Below the pieces are notes generated by a model. That model did no database searches. It was not told the DNA's origin and saw nothing but the letters and a program-made list of their open reading frames with translations. 39,457 bases of DNA. Source: JBNKDD01 sp050288085. Its GTDB lineage: Bacteria; Chloroflexota; Anaerolineae; Aggregatilineales; UBA3940. This document shows positions 23,342 through 32,598 of this stretch, in pieces (the stretch's first letter is position 1; the number at the start of each line of letters is the position of its first letter). The position numbers and the translations under genes are program-made. The stretch spans positions 1 to 39,457 of the forward strand of contig JBNKDD010000016.1 in assembly GCA_050288085.1 (NCBI GenBank). The letters run 5' to 3'.

Positions 23342-25408
23342 ATGCAAAAATACCCTATGCTATTCATCAGCCTAATATTTGTGGTGATTTCATTCCAATC
23401 ATTTATTTATGGAGTATCTTTATTTCAAATTGCTCTTTTCCTGGTAATGATAATCGTCTATGTTATCATTCCTGGTGGCATTCTCTACCGACTTGCATAT
23501 CCTGATGAGCATGATTTTCTCCTCGTTTTTGGGCTGTCCTGTGTTCTTGGACTGATAACGCAGAGTACAATCATCCTAATTCTCAAAATCCTCGGTATTT
23601 TCCAACTGTTTATATTTTATCCGGTACTATTTATCGGGCTTTTTATTGCTTTGAGAAATAGAATACTCTTTGATAAGCCCGTAACGATGCCTGCATCTCC
23701 TTATTTATTTGTATTACTTGTACTCATTGGGATGGTTACGGTCGTATCAATTTATTACTCGCCGCGTATCTTGTGGGAAAATCAAAACACCATGTATGGT
23801 GATGTAATTTACCACATGAGCAATAGTGCAGAAGTTCTCCATCACTGGCCCTTAGAAAATCCACAGGTCGCCGGAGAAGATTGGAATTACCACCATTTTT
23901 TTTCATACCTTATACCAGTGGGGATAAGTGCTGTAACAGGTATTCCAATCAGTGATGTTTTTATGCGGCTTTTGCCTGGATTTAGCGCAACTCTATTACT
24001 CATTCTCCTGTTTAGTGTCTCGTATCGTATTAATAACTCCCCCGCAGCAGGGCTCATCACAGGGTTCATTACGATGTTTCATGCTGATACCGGGTGGGCC
24101 TTGACGCGTTATCTAAAGCTTTCGCAATCGTTACATTTCCAGAGCCCTATGGGGCAGAAATTATATGAAAGCCTTACCACAGGCTATGCACTTATTTATC
24201 TCACAGCGTTTATTATTGTGTTTCATCATTGGATAATTTCCAAGAAACAACCGACCATAATTCAGGGTGGGGTTGTTGCCTTACTGGCATTTATCATAGC
24301 CGGTACAAAGTTATCCATGATGCCTCCCCTGTTAATTGGCCTGGCACTTTTTATCGCAATCAGGCTGATTTTTCAGGGCAGGCTTGTAAAACGTGTGCTT
24401 TCGTTTTTATTGATTGCTGGTTGTGTTGCGACACCACTTACGCTGTTTTTTGTGACGGGGAATAATACCGCGGGGCATCTTGCCGATTTTTCGTTTGCTG
24501 CGATTGTTCATAATTCGCCATTTTATCAAACCCTTGTTGGCACGCAATCATCTGTTTTAACTGAAGCATTACTAATTGTTAGCTGGATAATGGGGTATCT
24601 AGGAATTGTTGGTGTAGGGGCAGCCGTTTTTCTTTATTCTCAACGCGGTCAACATACTGATCTTACGTTATGGATGCTGCTTGTTTTCGTCGTGGGGCTT
24701 ATATTGGCTATGGTGATTGATCTGATCATTGATCAACATCAGTTCATTGACCCTGGGCAAATATTCTTTGCAATCATGACCGGTCATGTTATTGCTCAAC
24801 TGATAAACAAAAACGCTTTTCGTAAATACCCGGTTCGTCTGGCTATTTTTTCTATATTGCTTATCCCCACGATTTTATATGCTTACACACGGCTGAAGCA
24901 CGGATTATACAATGATTATTTTACTATTCGAGAATCACTAAAAGCGGAAGACGAGACTGTCAGCCAATATGCAGATGGGATTGAATGGATCAGAACACAG
25001 ACCAACCCGGATGCTGTCTTACTTGTTAATCATGATGGTATTTTTCTTTCAGGCTTTGCAGAACGGCGTATCTATTATGAAAGTGCACTGATGGGTGGCA
25101 ATATTGCTCGTTTGCGCTTGATGTTTGGTGAAGATTATGAGCCTTTTCCTGAGAGATCTGCTGTGAAGGCACAATTTTTTCGATCACCTTCGGGGGAAAG
25201 TGTCGTCGATTTAATTGAGACTTATGGAGAGGTCTATCTTATTATTGATAATGTGGAAATTCTACCTAGGGGGGGAGTGGGATGGAAAATTGAGGAAATT
25301 GATACGACGCTCTCTCTGCCAGAAGATTATGTTTCCTTGGCGTATGATAGTAAGAGCATTCAAATATATCGCTTAATCAACCCAGGATCCGAGGAAGGGA
25401 GCCAATGA
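23342..25408 (+). CDS. GT-C-like polytopic membrane glycosyltransferase
   Basis: A 688-residue protein with about twelve hydrophobic helices and a C-terminal soluble domain (about 530-688). The first large outer loop (MYGDVIYHMSNSAEVLHHWPLENP, then EDWNYHHFFSY) carries an acidic residue and His/Tyr cluster, as in lipid-phosphate-sugar-dependent GT-C enzymes. The tail (YADGIEWIRTQTNPDAVLLVNHDGIFLSGFAERRIYYES) resembles the C-terminal domains of PMT/ArnT-like proteins. The exact family is not certain. The gene is AT-rich, lacks a Shine-Dalgarno and overlaps the GT2 gene start by 4 nt, so they are coupled. Confidence 0.65.
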   Translation: MQKYPMLFISLIFVVISFQSFIYGVSLFQIALFLVMIIVYVIIPGGILYRLAYPDEHDFLLVFGLSCVLGLITQSTIILILKILGIFQLFIFYPVLFIGLFIALRNRILFDKPVTMPASPYLFVLLVLIGMVTVVSIYYSPRILWENQNTMYGDVIYHMSNSAEVLHHWPLENPQVAGEDWNYHHFFSYLIPVGISAVTGIPISDVFMRLLPGFSATLLLILLFSVSYRINNSPAAGLITGFITMFHADTGWALTRYLKLSQSLHFQSPMGQKLYESLTTGYALIYLTAFIIVFHHWIISKKQPTIIQGGVVALLAFIIAGTKLSMMPPLLIGLALFIAIRLIFQGRLVKRVLSFLLIAGCVATPLTLFFVTGNNTAGHLADFSFAAIVHNSPFYQTLVGTQSSVLTEALLIVSWIMGYLGIVGVGAAVFLYSQRGQHTDLTLWMLLVFVVGLILAMVIDLIIDQHQFIDPGQIFFAIMTGHVIAQLINKNAFRKYPVRLAIFSILLIPTILYAYTRLKHGLYNDYFTIRESLKAEDETVSQYADGIEWIRTQTNPDAVLLVNHDGIFLSGFAERRIYYESALMGGNIARLRLMFGEDYEPFPERSAVKAQFFRSPSGESVVDLIETYGEVYLIIDNVEILPRGGVGWKIEEIDTTLSLPEDYVSLAYDSKSIQIYRLINPGSEEGSQ

Positions 25409-26355
25409 GTGCTCTAATCTCTATTGTTGTGCCTGTTTTCCATAATGCTGCAAGTTTGGCCGCGCTCTTAACCGAGTTCAAAAAACTTGCGGAACAAAAT
25501 TCTGAAGAGAGTTTTGAGTTTATATTTGTAGATGATGGCTCTAAAGATGAATCACTAAGTGTTTTACAGGGATTGGCACAAGAAGAAACCCGTATGCGCG
25601 TGATTAAACTATCTCGCAATTTTGGTTCCAATGCAGCTATCCTCGCCGGGATGATGCATGCCCAAGGTGATGCTATAGCTGCTATTGCGGCTGATCTGCA
25701 AGACCCACCGGAACTGCTTCATGAGATGCTACAGGCCTGGCGTAATGGGCGGAAAGTGGTATTAGCAGCTCGCCGAGAACGTCACGACCCAGGATTAACC
25801 AACCTGATTGCAGATATCTTTTACATGCTTTTTCGTCGATTCGCGATAAGAAGTATGCCTGAACGGGGATTTGATTTTTTTCTGATTGATCGCCAGGTAA
25901 ATGAGCTAATTATCAATATTCAAGAAAACAATGCTTATTTAATGGGGCTTATTCTGTGGATGGGTTTTGATCCTATGGTGATCTATTACACACGGCGTGC
26001 GCGAGAAGGACGATATGGGGCTTCTATGTGGACATTGGCAAAGAAGATAAAGTATTTTATCGATTCTTTTGTAGCCTTTTCTTATCTTCCCATAAGGTTA
26101 GCTTCTCTCCTCGGTCTGTTGGTCAGTATCGCCGGGGTGATTTATGCAGTGTTCATTATCATTTTGAGTATAACGACAGATTTTAAAACGCAGGGTTGGG
26201 CATCTACGATGCTGGTGATACTGCTTACATCAGGCATTCAAATGGTGATCCTTGGCATATTGGGAGAATATCTGTGGCGTAATCTAGATGAAACGCGGAA
26301 ACGCCCAAGGTTTATTATTGATTATAGTATTGAACACAAGAACGAGGTGGATTAA
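25405..26355 (+). CDS. GT2 family glycosyltransferase (polyprenyl-phosphate type)
   Basis: A 316-residue inverting glycosyltransferase of the DPM1/ArnC-like GT2 group. It transfers a sugar from a nucleotide donor to a polyprenyl phosphate carrier. Visible elements are ISIVVPVFHNAASL, FEFIFVDDGSKDESL, AADLQDPPELLHEM, RRAREGRYGASMWTL and two C-terminal membrane helices (LASLLGLLVSIAGVIYAVFIIIL and MLVILLTSGIQMVILGILGEYLW). This would supply a lipid-linked sugar to the upstream GT-C-like protein. The start overlaps the previous stop as ATGA. The gene is AT-rich, in contrast to its truncated homologue at 28059. Confidence 0.92.
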   Translation: MSALISIVVPVFHNAASLAALLTEFKKLAEQNSEESFEFIFVDDGSKDESLSVLQGLAQEETRMRVIKLSRNFGSNAAILAGMMHAQGDAIAAIAADLQDPPELLHEMLQAWRNGRKVVLAARRERHDPGLTNLIADIFYMLFRRFAIRSMPERGFDFFLIDRQVNELIINIQENNAYLMGLILWMGFDPMVIYYTRRAREGRYGASMWTLAKKIKYFIDSFVAFSYLPIRLASLLGLLVSIAGVIYAVFIIILSITTDFKTQGWASTMLVILLTSGIQMVILGILGEYLWRNLDETRKRPRFIIDYSIEHKNEVD

Positions 26356-26362
26356 ACGCCAT

Positions 26363-28051
26363 ATGAGCGCATCAACACAAAATACACAATCACGAGTTTT
26401 AGCAATTGGGCTGGATGGAGGCACTTTTTATCTGCTTCGCGAGTGGATTGATGAAGGATATTTGCCCAATCTTGCACGCTTAATTGAAAATGGCGTTTCT
26501 TCTGATTTAGAAAGCACTACTCCCCCAATTACAGCCGCAGCCTGGACATCGTTTGTGACGGGGAAGAATCCAGGTAAGCATGGGCTGGTTGATTTTATTG
26601 CGCCAAAGGAAAATAGTTACGGTGTGAGTCTGGCTAGCAGTCAGACGCGTAAAGCCGCAACCCTATGGAATATTCTGGATAAGCATAATCAGCGCTCCTG
26701 CATTATTGGTATGCCGATGACTTATCCCCCTGAAGCCTTAAATGGCTGCATGATTACAGGCTTCTTAACACCTGGGCGGAATGTGGAGTATACCTATCCT
26801 CCGGAATTAAAGGACGAATTAGAAAATAATATCGGCGCATTTCCTTTTGTGCCCAGCGAAGCCAATCGTTTTGGAACACCGGATTTGTTCTTACGCGATA
26901 TGGAAACATGTGTCAAAACGAGAACTGAAACCGCATTATATTTGATGCAGAAAGAAGATTGGGATTTCTTTTCAATTGTCTATTCTTCGGTTGACACTGT
27001 TCAGCATGAACTATGGCCTCTTCTGGATAAAGCTGATCCACGCCACAACTCGGAGGAGCGCGCTAAATGGGATGCGAACATTCTACAGTATTACCAAACT
27101 GTAGATGATGCTGTGGGGCAACTAATTGACGCATTTGGGGAAGACGCCCTGGTACTCATAATGTCGGATCATGGCTTTGGGCCTTGTCTGTACTATTTCC
27201 ATGCAAATAACTGGCTGCATAAGTTAGGTCTGATGAAGTTTAAGAAAAATCCACTCAGTCAATTGAAATATTTATTTTGGAAAATCGGTCTTACTCCTCT
27301 AAACACCTTGAAGGTGCTGCAAGCAATTGGGCTTGGCTGGTTGCGTAGTAATGTTAAGAGTGGCAAAGGTTATGGCTTATTGAGTCTTATCTACTTGTCT
27401 TTGCTGGATGTTTCCTGGAAAGAGACAAAAGCGTTTGCATCAGGGAGCTATAACAAAATATATCTTAACTTGCTCGGAAAACGTCCTCAGGGGATTGTTT
27501 ATGCTGGAGAAGAATATGAAGCACTTCGCACCACTATTAAAGAGGAAGCACTTAAGCTGAAAAATCCAATGACAGGCCAACCGGTCTTTCAAAATGTGCA
27601 TTACCCAGAAGAAATCTACACCGGGCCTTACGTGCAAGATATGCCAGACTTAATTCTGGAATCCAGCCAGTTTGAATATTTTGGTTTTGGTCATGCTGAT
27701 TTTGGTTCAAACAATATTGTCGAGGATAATTTCGGGCAGCCTGGTGATCATCGAATGAATGGCATATTTATAATCTCTGGCTCTCAAATCGAAGCTGGCA
27801 GCAAGTTGGATGCACCGGCTATGATTGATCTTGCGCCAACCATTCTATATGCAATGGGCGTAGCTGTTCCTAAGAGTATGGATGGGCATGTATTGCAGTC
27901 TGTGTTTACACAGGAGGCTCAAAAAGTACTGGCCCTGGAATTTGTAGATGATGACGAGCTTGATAGTCGTATAGACAGTCAATCTGGTTACACAGAAGAA
28001 GAAGAAGAACTTATCCGGCAGCGCTTACGCGATCTGGGCTATATGGCCTAA
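26363..28051 (+). CDS. AlkP-superfamily phosphohydrolase/phosphomutase
   Basis: A 562-residue protein of the predicted AlkP phosphohydrolase/phosphomutase group (type I phosphodiesterase/nucleotide pyrophosphatase-like). Metal and nucleophile motifs appear in order: IGLDGGTF (Asp18), TTPPITAAAWTSFVTG (candidate Thr nucleophile), a VDTVQHELW Asp/His pair, MSDHGFGP and GDHRMNGIF. There is no signal peptide. It may cleave or transfer phospho-alcohol groups on glycans or lipids. It starts 7 nt after the GT2 stop, and its own stop lies right at the junction with a truncated GT2 gene on the other strand. Confidence 0.85.
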   Translation: MSASTQNTQSRVLAIGLDGGTFYLLREWIDEGYLPNLARLIENGVSSDLESTTPPITAAAWTSFVTGKNPGKHGLVDFIAPKENSYGVSLASSQTRKAATLWNILDKHNQRSCIIGMPMTYPPEALNGCMITGFLTPGRNVEYTYPPELKDELENNIGAFPFVPSEANRFGTPDLFLRDMETCVKTRTETALYLMQKEDWDFFSIVYSSVDTVQHELWPLLDKADPRHNSEERAKWDANILQYYQTVDDAVGQLIDAFGEDALVLIMSDHGFGPCLYYFHANNWLHKLGLMKFKKNPLSQLKYLFWKIGLTPLNTLKVLQAIGLGWLRSNVKSGKGYGLLSLIYLSLLDVSWKETKAFASGSYNKIYLNLLGKRPQGIVYAGEEYEALRTTIKEEALKLKNPMTGQPVFQNVHYPEEIYTGPYVQDMPDLILESSQFEYFGFGHADFGSNNIVEDNFGQPGDHRMNGIFIISGSQIEAGSKLDAPAMIDLAPTILYAMGVAVPKSMDGHVLQSVFTQEAQKVLALEFVDDDELDSRIDSQSGYTEEEEELIRQRLRDLGYMA

Positions 28052-28058
28052 AGCCTGG

Positions 28059-28262
28059 GATTTTGATGATCTGTATAGGTGGCTCTTGTTGTACCAGCTT
28101 TTGCAAGACAGCTAACGATTGATCCTGAGAGCCATCGTCAACAAAGATAAACTCAAACGTATCATAAGCGTTACGTGAGGCTAAATTCTGTAGCTCAGAC
28201 AGGAGGTCAGGAAGGCTGGTGGCATTATGATAAACCGGGACAATAACTGTAATCAGGCTCAT
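28059..28262 (-). pseudogene. Truncated GT2 glycosyltransferase (N-terminal fragment)
   Basis: About 68 codons match the start of a GT2 enzyme (SLITVIVPVYHNATSL, FEFIFVDDGSQDQSL, VLQKLVQQEPPIQIIKI) and align with the intact GT2 protein encoded at 25405. After IIKI the homology stops, and the frame runs into the antisense of the AlkP gene, so the nucleotide-sugar site is missing. It begins just after the acyltransferase stop on the same strand, so it was probably the next gene of that operon before the cassette arrived. Confidence 0.85.
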
Positions 28263-28264
28263 GG

Positions 28265-29047
28265 CTATTCGTTGGTAAGTTCACTATCCAGATTGAAGCG
28301 CTGAAGTATTTGTTGTCGTATTTCCGGGTCAACCATACCCATATCTCTGGCAGGGACACCGGCGACCTTTGTCCAGGGAGGAACATCGCGGGTCACCATT
28401 GCGTTAGGGGCGACAATAGCTCCCATACCGATCTTGATCCCCGCTGCAAGGTGGGCCCCGGTTCCGATCAGGGCAAAACGCTCGATAATCGGGCCATGCA
28501 CCTCGAAAGGAATTAAACCAAAGCGCATGGTATAGACGTTGTTATCGTTAATCGTATTGACCCCTGGGCCAATAAAGACATCTTCATCAATGAACATTTC
28601 ACCGGTCAGGATCGCCCCATCAATGACACGGGTGTGTGCTCCGACAAAGGTGTTGTACATGACAAGAACACCCCGTCCGATGACAACTTGATCGGCAAAC
28701 TCGCAGCCCTCACGAATGGACGCGAGGTCCCCGATCAAAACCTGATTTCCGATTGTAATGCCGGTATAAAGCACAGCGTTTGCCCCGATGACGCAGCCCG
28801 CCCCGATTTTCACTTCCTGGATTGTACTATCCACCGGGCGGTTTGTGCTGCTGGTGGCTAAGGGAGGCCGACCAATAACGGCTCCATCAAAGATGGTGGT
28901 ATTATCACCAATAGTTACGCCTGGATAAATCGTGACATTGTTGCCAATCGATACGCCTTCTCCGATAGAAGTATCATCACTTAAGAAAACATTTTGCCCG
29001 ATTTTGTTTTTTGTCGTGGGTGTGTTGTGCATGGGTTGTGATGTCAT
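28265..29047 (-). CDS. Left-handed beta-helix (hexapeptide repeat) acyltransferase
   Basis: A 260-residue protein built almost entirely of hexapeptide repeats (for example GEGVSIGNNVTIYPGVTIGDNTTIFDGAVIG). This marks the LpxA/DapH/WbbJ-like trimeric acyltransferase fold that modifies sugars or nucleotide-sugars. The C-terminal coil (GAHLAAGIKIGMGAIVAPNAMVTRDVPPWTKVAGVPARDMG) is the acetyl-CoA-side signature. The donor and acceptor are not predictable. AGGTG precedes the ATG. Its operon partner downstream is the truncated GT2 gene. Confidence 0.9.
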   Translation of the reverse strand: MTSQPMHNTPTTKNKIGQNVFLSDDTSIGEGVSIGNNVTIYPGVTIGDNTTIFDGAVIGRPPLATSSTNRPVDSTIQEVKIGAGCVIGANAVLYTGITIGNQVLIGDLASIREGCEFADQVVIGRGVLVMYNTFVGAHTRVIDGAILTGEMFIDEDVFIGPGVNTINDNNVYTMRFGLIPFEVHGPIIERFALIGTGAHLAAGIKIGMGAIVAPNAMVTRDVPPWTKVAGVPARDMGMVDPEIRQQILQRFNLDSELTNE

Positions 29048-29195
29048 CTAACACCTGGTAGAAAGATTGTGGAATGTTGTCAAAATCATAGCCTTTACCT
29101 GGGGAATGTAATCAATCCAGATCGAAACCCTGGAGATGATAACCTATCAAGGAATACATCACAATCGATAACTGCTCTGGTGCGAGGGTAGGAAA

Positions 29196-29353
29196 GTTGA
29201 TTCTTTATCACAGGCAGAACTAGATGAAATTGCCAGACAAAGGAAGAAAGCTCACGCCTGAAGAGGCGCTGGAAGCAGTCGAGGTGGGCATTGAGAAGGG
29301 CGGTGGCCCGGCGACCGGCCATAGAGGATGTGTACGGCGAGGAGATCGATTGA
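29196..29353 (+). pseudogene. Decayed carboxymuconolactone decarboxylase copy
   Basis: The first part encodes LDEIARQRKKAHA, matching the N-terminus of the intact CMD protein, then hits a stop. It resumes in another frame with EEALEAVEVGIEKGGGPAT, and after a second gap ends in the original frame with IEDVYGEEID and a stop. The Cys-x-x-Cys/His site is gone. Over a 45-nt stretch I count 5 differences from the gene at 22844. Two deletions are inferred. The stop overlaps the TTG start of the following esterase. Confidence 0.88.
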
Positions 29354-30582
29354 GGGCACATCCGTTCATCCAAATGATTCTGGGACTCTCATGTCTGGCC
29401 CTGATGGGATGCAGCGCCGCACATCTGTCAGCTAAATCAATCTCGCCCGACGATATCACATCGGCCACGCTGGAAGAATTCGAAGCCATGCTGGAGCAGG
29501 TGGTGTCCGACGGCGATTATGATCCCCTGTGGGAGGCCATCGTCGCGACCGGTCGGATGCCTCTCATATTCGACGATACTGCTGTCTTTATGTATCGTGG
29601 GGATGCGGTCAGCGTAACGTGGAGCGCGGACTTTGTCGTGACCAATCAGGCACTGATGAAGATGCAAGGAACCCGGCTAGGCGATTCCAATATCTGGGTC
29701 TATAAGCGCCGCTTCCCGATGGATGCCCGGTTCAGCTACCGGATCATAGTCAGCGGCTGGCGGAAAATCCTCGATCCGCTGAACCCCTATCAGAATATGG
29801 AAGGATCGGGGCCTGTCTCTGAACTGCGCATGCCGGACTATGTTCCGCCTGATTATGTCATCCGGCGGGATGATGTGCCAAGAGGAAACCTGAGCGAGGA
29901 TATCCGGTTTCAGAGTGAGAGCCTCGGCTATGATGTCAACTACCGGGTGTACATCCCGGTGGGCTACTCTGATCTGCAAAACCTACCGGTTGTCTATGTC
30001 ACGGATGGTCAAGAATATGCTGACGATGAGTTGGGGATGCTGGTCATTGCGTTGGATAACCTGATCGCAGATGGTGCGATCCAGCCGGTGCTCGCCGTGT
30101 TTATCGATGCACGCGACCCGGACACCGGGCATAACCGCCGCTTTGATGAGTTGATGGGAAATGAGAAATTCGATCAATTCCTGGTGGACGAGCTAGTCCC
30201 CACCATTGATGAAGCATATCGCACCGATCCCACGCCGGAGGCCAGATTGATGATGGGCTCCTCTTCGGGCGGCTTCCACGCCTTGAACATGGGCCTGTAC
30301 CATTCGGATACGTTTCACCTGAACGCGGCCCTATCCCCGCACATCCCCGACCGCAGCCTGTTCAGGGGGTACCTGGACAGCCACGACTTACCCATCAAGG
30401 TGTTCGTCAGTGCCGGGATTCTGGGAGATGTGGATTTCCTGGGCACTCGCGACCTGGCCGGGATCATGGAGGATAGGGGCTATCCCTACCGCTACCTCGA
30501 AGTGAGTGACGGACATTCCTGGGGAAATTACCACGCGCTGTATGATGATCTGCTGATCTACTTCTTTGGCACGGGAGAATAA
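29350..30582 (+). CDS. Esterase-family lipoprotein (Fes/IroE-like)
   Basis: A 410-residue lipoprotein hydrolase. A short signal peptide ends at a lipobox (LALMGCSA, Cys21). Residues about 40-180 form a beta-rich N-terminal domain, and the C-terminal half is a PF00756-type esterase: NLPVVYVTDGQEY, MMGSSSGGFHALNMGLYH (Ser nucleophile) and DGHSWGNYH (catalytic His). This order resembles enterochelin-esterase-like proteins. The TTG start at 29350 has GAGGAG 5 nt upstream, within the CMD remnant. An ATG at 29374 would leave too short a signal peptide. Confidence 0.85.
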   Translation: MRAHPFIQMILGLSCLALMGCSAAHLSAKSISPDDITSATLEEFEAMLEQVVSDGDYDPLWEAIVATGRMPLIFDDTAVFMYRGDAVSVTWSADFVVTNQALMKMQGTRLGDSNIWVYKRRFPMDARFSYRIIVSGWRKILDPLNPYQNMEGSGPVSELRMPDYVPPDYVIRRDDVPRGNLSEDIRFQSESLGYDVNYRVYIPVGYSDLQNLPVVYVTDGQEYADDELGMLVIALDNLIADGAIQPVLAVFIDARDPDTGHNRRFDELMGNEKFDQFLVDELVPTIDEAYRTDPTPEARLMMGSSSGGFHALNMGLYHSDTFHLNAALSPHIPDRSLFRGYLDSHDLPIKVFVSAGILGDVDFLGTRDLAGIMEDRGYPYRYLEVSDGHSWGNYHALYDDLLIYFFGTGE

Positions 30583-30665
30583 TATGAGGTGAGATGCCGA
30601 GGATCATCACCCTGACCTGAGTATTCGAGTGGACGAAATCCAAAAGCGTGCTATGATCTATTTAC

Positions 30666-30684
30666 GCGCCCTTAAAAAGGGCGC
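30666..30684. terminator. Hairpin upstream of typA
   Basis: GCGCCCTT-AAA-AAGGGCGC is a perfect 8-bp stem with a 3-nt loop, 84 nt after the esterase stop and 60 nt before typA. A short T-rich stretch (TGTTTG) follows. It is most likely the esterase terminator; a role in the typA leader is possible. Confidence 0.6.
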
Positions 30685-30743
30685 TGTTTGCGTGTTAACG
30701 CATTGTATAGGTACACACGGTTTACGTTTAGAGGAGAACACCG

Positions 30744-32591
30744 GTGATAAGTATCCGAGATGACATTCGCAACATCGCCATCATCGCCCATGTCGATCAT
30801 GGCAAGACGACGCTGGTCGATGGCATGTTGAAACAATCAAACGTCTTCCGCGACGCCAGCAGCGTTGGCGAGCGGATTCTCGATTCCAACGATCTGGAGC
30901 GCGAGCGTGGGATTACGATCCTGGCAAAGAACGTTTCCGTCACCTGGAACGGCGTCAAGATCAATATTGTCGATACCCCAGGCCACGCCGATTTTGGCGG
31001 CGAGGTTGAACGCGTGCTGAACATGGTTGATGGGGCGCTGCTGCTGATCGACGCGGTCGAAGGGCCAATGCCCCAGACTCGCTTTGTTTTGCGTAAGGCT
31101 TTAGAGCTGGGCCTGCGGGTGATCGTGGTGATCAACAAGATCGACCGCCGCAATGCCCGCCCGGAAGAGGTCTTGAACGAGACTTTTGACCTGTTCATCG
31201 AACTTGGTGCAAGCGACGAGCAGGCCGATTTCCCGGTGATCTACGCCGAAGGGTTGTCCGGGGTGGCCGGGTACGATCCGGCGGACATCAAGGATAACCT
31301 GATCCCGTTGTTCGAAACTATCCTTAAGGCGGTTCCTGGCCCCGAAGTGGACGAGAACGTCCCGCCTCGCTTATTGGTCACTACCCTGGATTACGACAAC
31401 TACAAGGGCCAGATCGGGGTAGGCCGACTGCGGTCGGGCGTGATCAAGCGGGGGATGGATGTAGTGCAGATTACCCCGGATGGTGAGCGCATCCCTGGGC
31501 GGATCGAATACCTGTTTACCTATCACAACCTGGAACGGGTTGAGATCGATGAGGCTCACGCGGGGGATATCATCGCCTTTGGTGGGTTGGAAGAGATCGA
31601 CATTAGCGATACCATCGCTCACCCGGATACTGTGGAAGCGCTGCCTGCCATCCTGGTCGAGCAGCCCACTGTGCGGATGACCTTCGGCGTGAATACTTCC
31701 CCCTTTGCCGGGCGTGAGGGGCGGACCGGATGGGGGACATCGCGGCGGCTGCGTCAGCGTCTCTATGAAGAGGTGCGGCACAACGTTGCGCTTCGTGTAG
31801 TGGATGGTGACAGCGCCGAGAAGTTTGTGGTTAGCGGGCGCGGTGAACTGCACCTCGCGATCCTGATCGAGACGATGCGGCGCGAGGGCTACGAGTTCGA
31901 GGTCAGCCGCCCGGAAGTCATTATGAAAGAAGACCCGGACAGCGGCGAACTGTTAGAGCCTATCGAGGAAGTCCAGATCGAGATCGCCGACGACCTGGTC
32001 GGGGTAGTGGTTGAATTATTAGGTGCACGGCGCGGGCAGATGATCGACATGCACAGCTCGAACGGCACCACCCATATCAAGTATCTTGTCCCGACACGGG
32101 GCTTGCTGGGATTCCGCGCTAACTTCCTGACCGCTACCAGCGGCATGGGCCAGATGCACAGCATTCTACATGGTTATGAACCCTTTATGGGGACGATCAT
32201 GGGGCGGCGCTTTGGCAGCCTGGTGGCCTGGGAACATGGTATGTCAACCGCCTATGCGCTGAATAATGCCCAGGAGCGTGGCACCCTGTTTATTGGCCCC
32301 GGCGTTGAAGTCTACGAGGGGATGGTGGTTGGCGAGAACGTCCGGCCCGGTGATATTCCGATCAACGTGGCGAAATCCAAAAACCTGACCAATCACCGCC
32401 GCAGTTTCGCCGAAGAAGCGATCCGGTTGACCCCGGCCCGTGACATGAGCCTGGATGACTGTATCGAATTTCTGGCGGATGACGAACTGCTCGAAATTAC
32501 GCCTGAGAGCATGCGTATTCGTAAGCGCGTGTTGGATAATGAGATACGGGTTAAAGAGCAAAAGCGCCGCGAGAAGCTGGAAGTGGGATAA
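30744..32591 (+). CDS. typA: Translational GTPase TypA/BipA
   Basis: A 615-residue ribosome-associated GTPase of the TypA/BipA family, which affects 50S assembly and stress or cold adaptation. The G motifs are complete: AHVDHGKTT (P-loop), RGITI (switch), DTPGHADFGGEV and NKIDR. The C-terminal domains contain the characteristic RGLLGFRANFLTATSGMG and EHGMSTAYALNNAQERGTLFIGPG segments that separate TypA from EF-G and LepA. Length is normal. The start is a GTG with GAGGAG upstream. It appears monocistronic, between a hairpin and a nested palindrome. Confidence 0.98.
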   Translation: MISIRDDIRNIAIIAHVDHGKTTLVDGMLKQSNVFRDASSVGERILDSNDLERERGITILAKNVSVTWNGVKINIVDTPGHADFGGEVERVLNMVDGALLLIDAVEGPMPQTRFVLRKALELGLRVIVVINKIDRRNARPEEVLNETFDLFIELGASDEQADFPVIYAEGLSGVAGYDPADIKDNLIPLFETILKAVPGPEVDENVPPRLLVTTLDYDNYKGQIGVGRLRSGVIKRGMDVVQITPDGERIPGRIEYLFTYHNLERVEIDEAHAGDIIAFGGLEEIDISDTIAHPDTVEALPAILVEQPTVRMTFGVNTSPFAGREGRTGWGTSRRLRQRLYEEVRHNVALRVVDGDSAEKFVVSGRGELHLAILIETMRREGYEFEVSRPEVIMKEDPDSGELLEPIEEVQIEIADDLVGVVVELLGARRGQMIDMHSSNGTTHIKYLVPTRGLLGFRANFLTATSGMGQMHSILHGYEPFMGTIMGRRFGSLVAWEHGMSTAYALNNAQERGTLFIGPGVEVYEGMVVGENVRPGDIPINVAKSKNLTNHRRSFAEEAIRLTPARDMSLDDCIEFLADDELLEITPESMRIRKRVLDNEIRVKEQKRREKLEVG

Positions 32592-32598
32592 TCTATCA

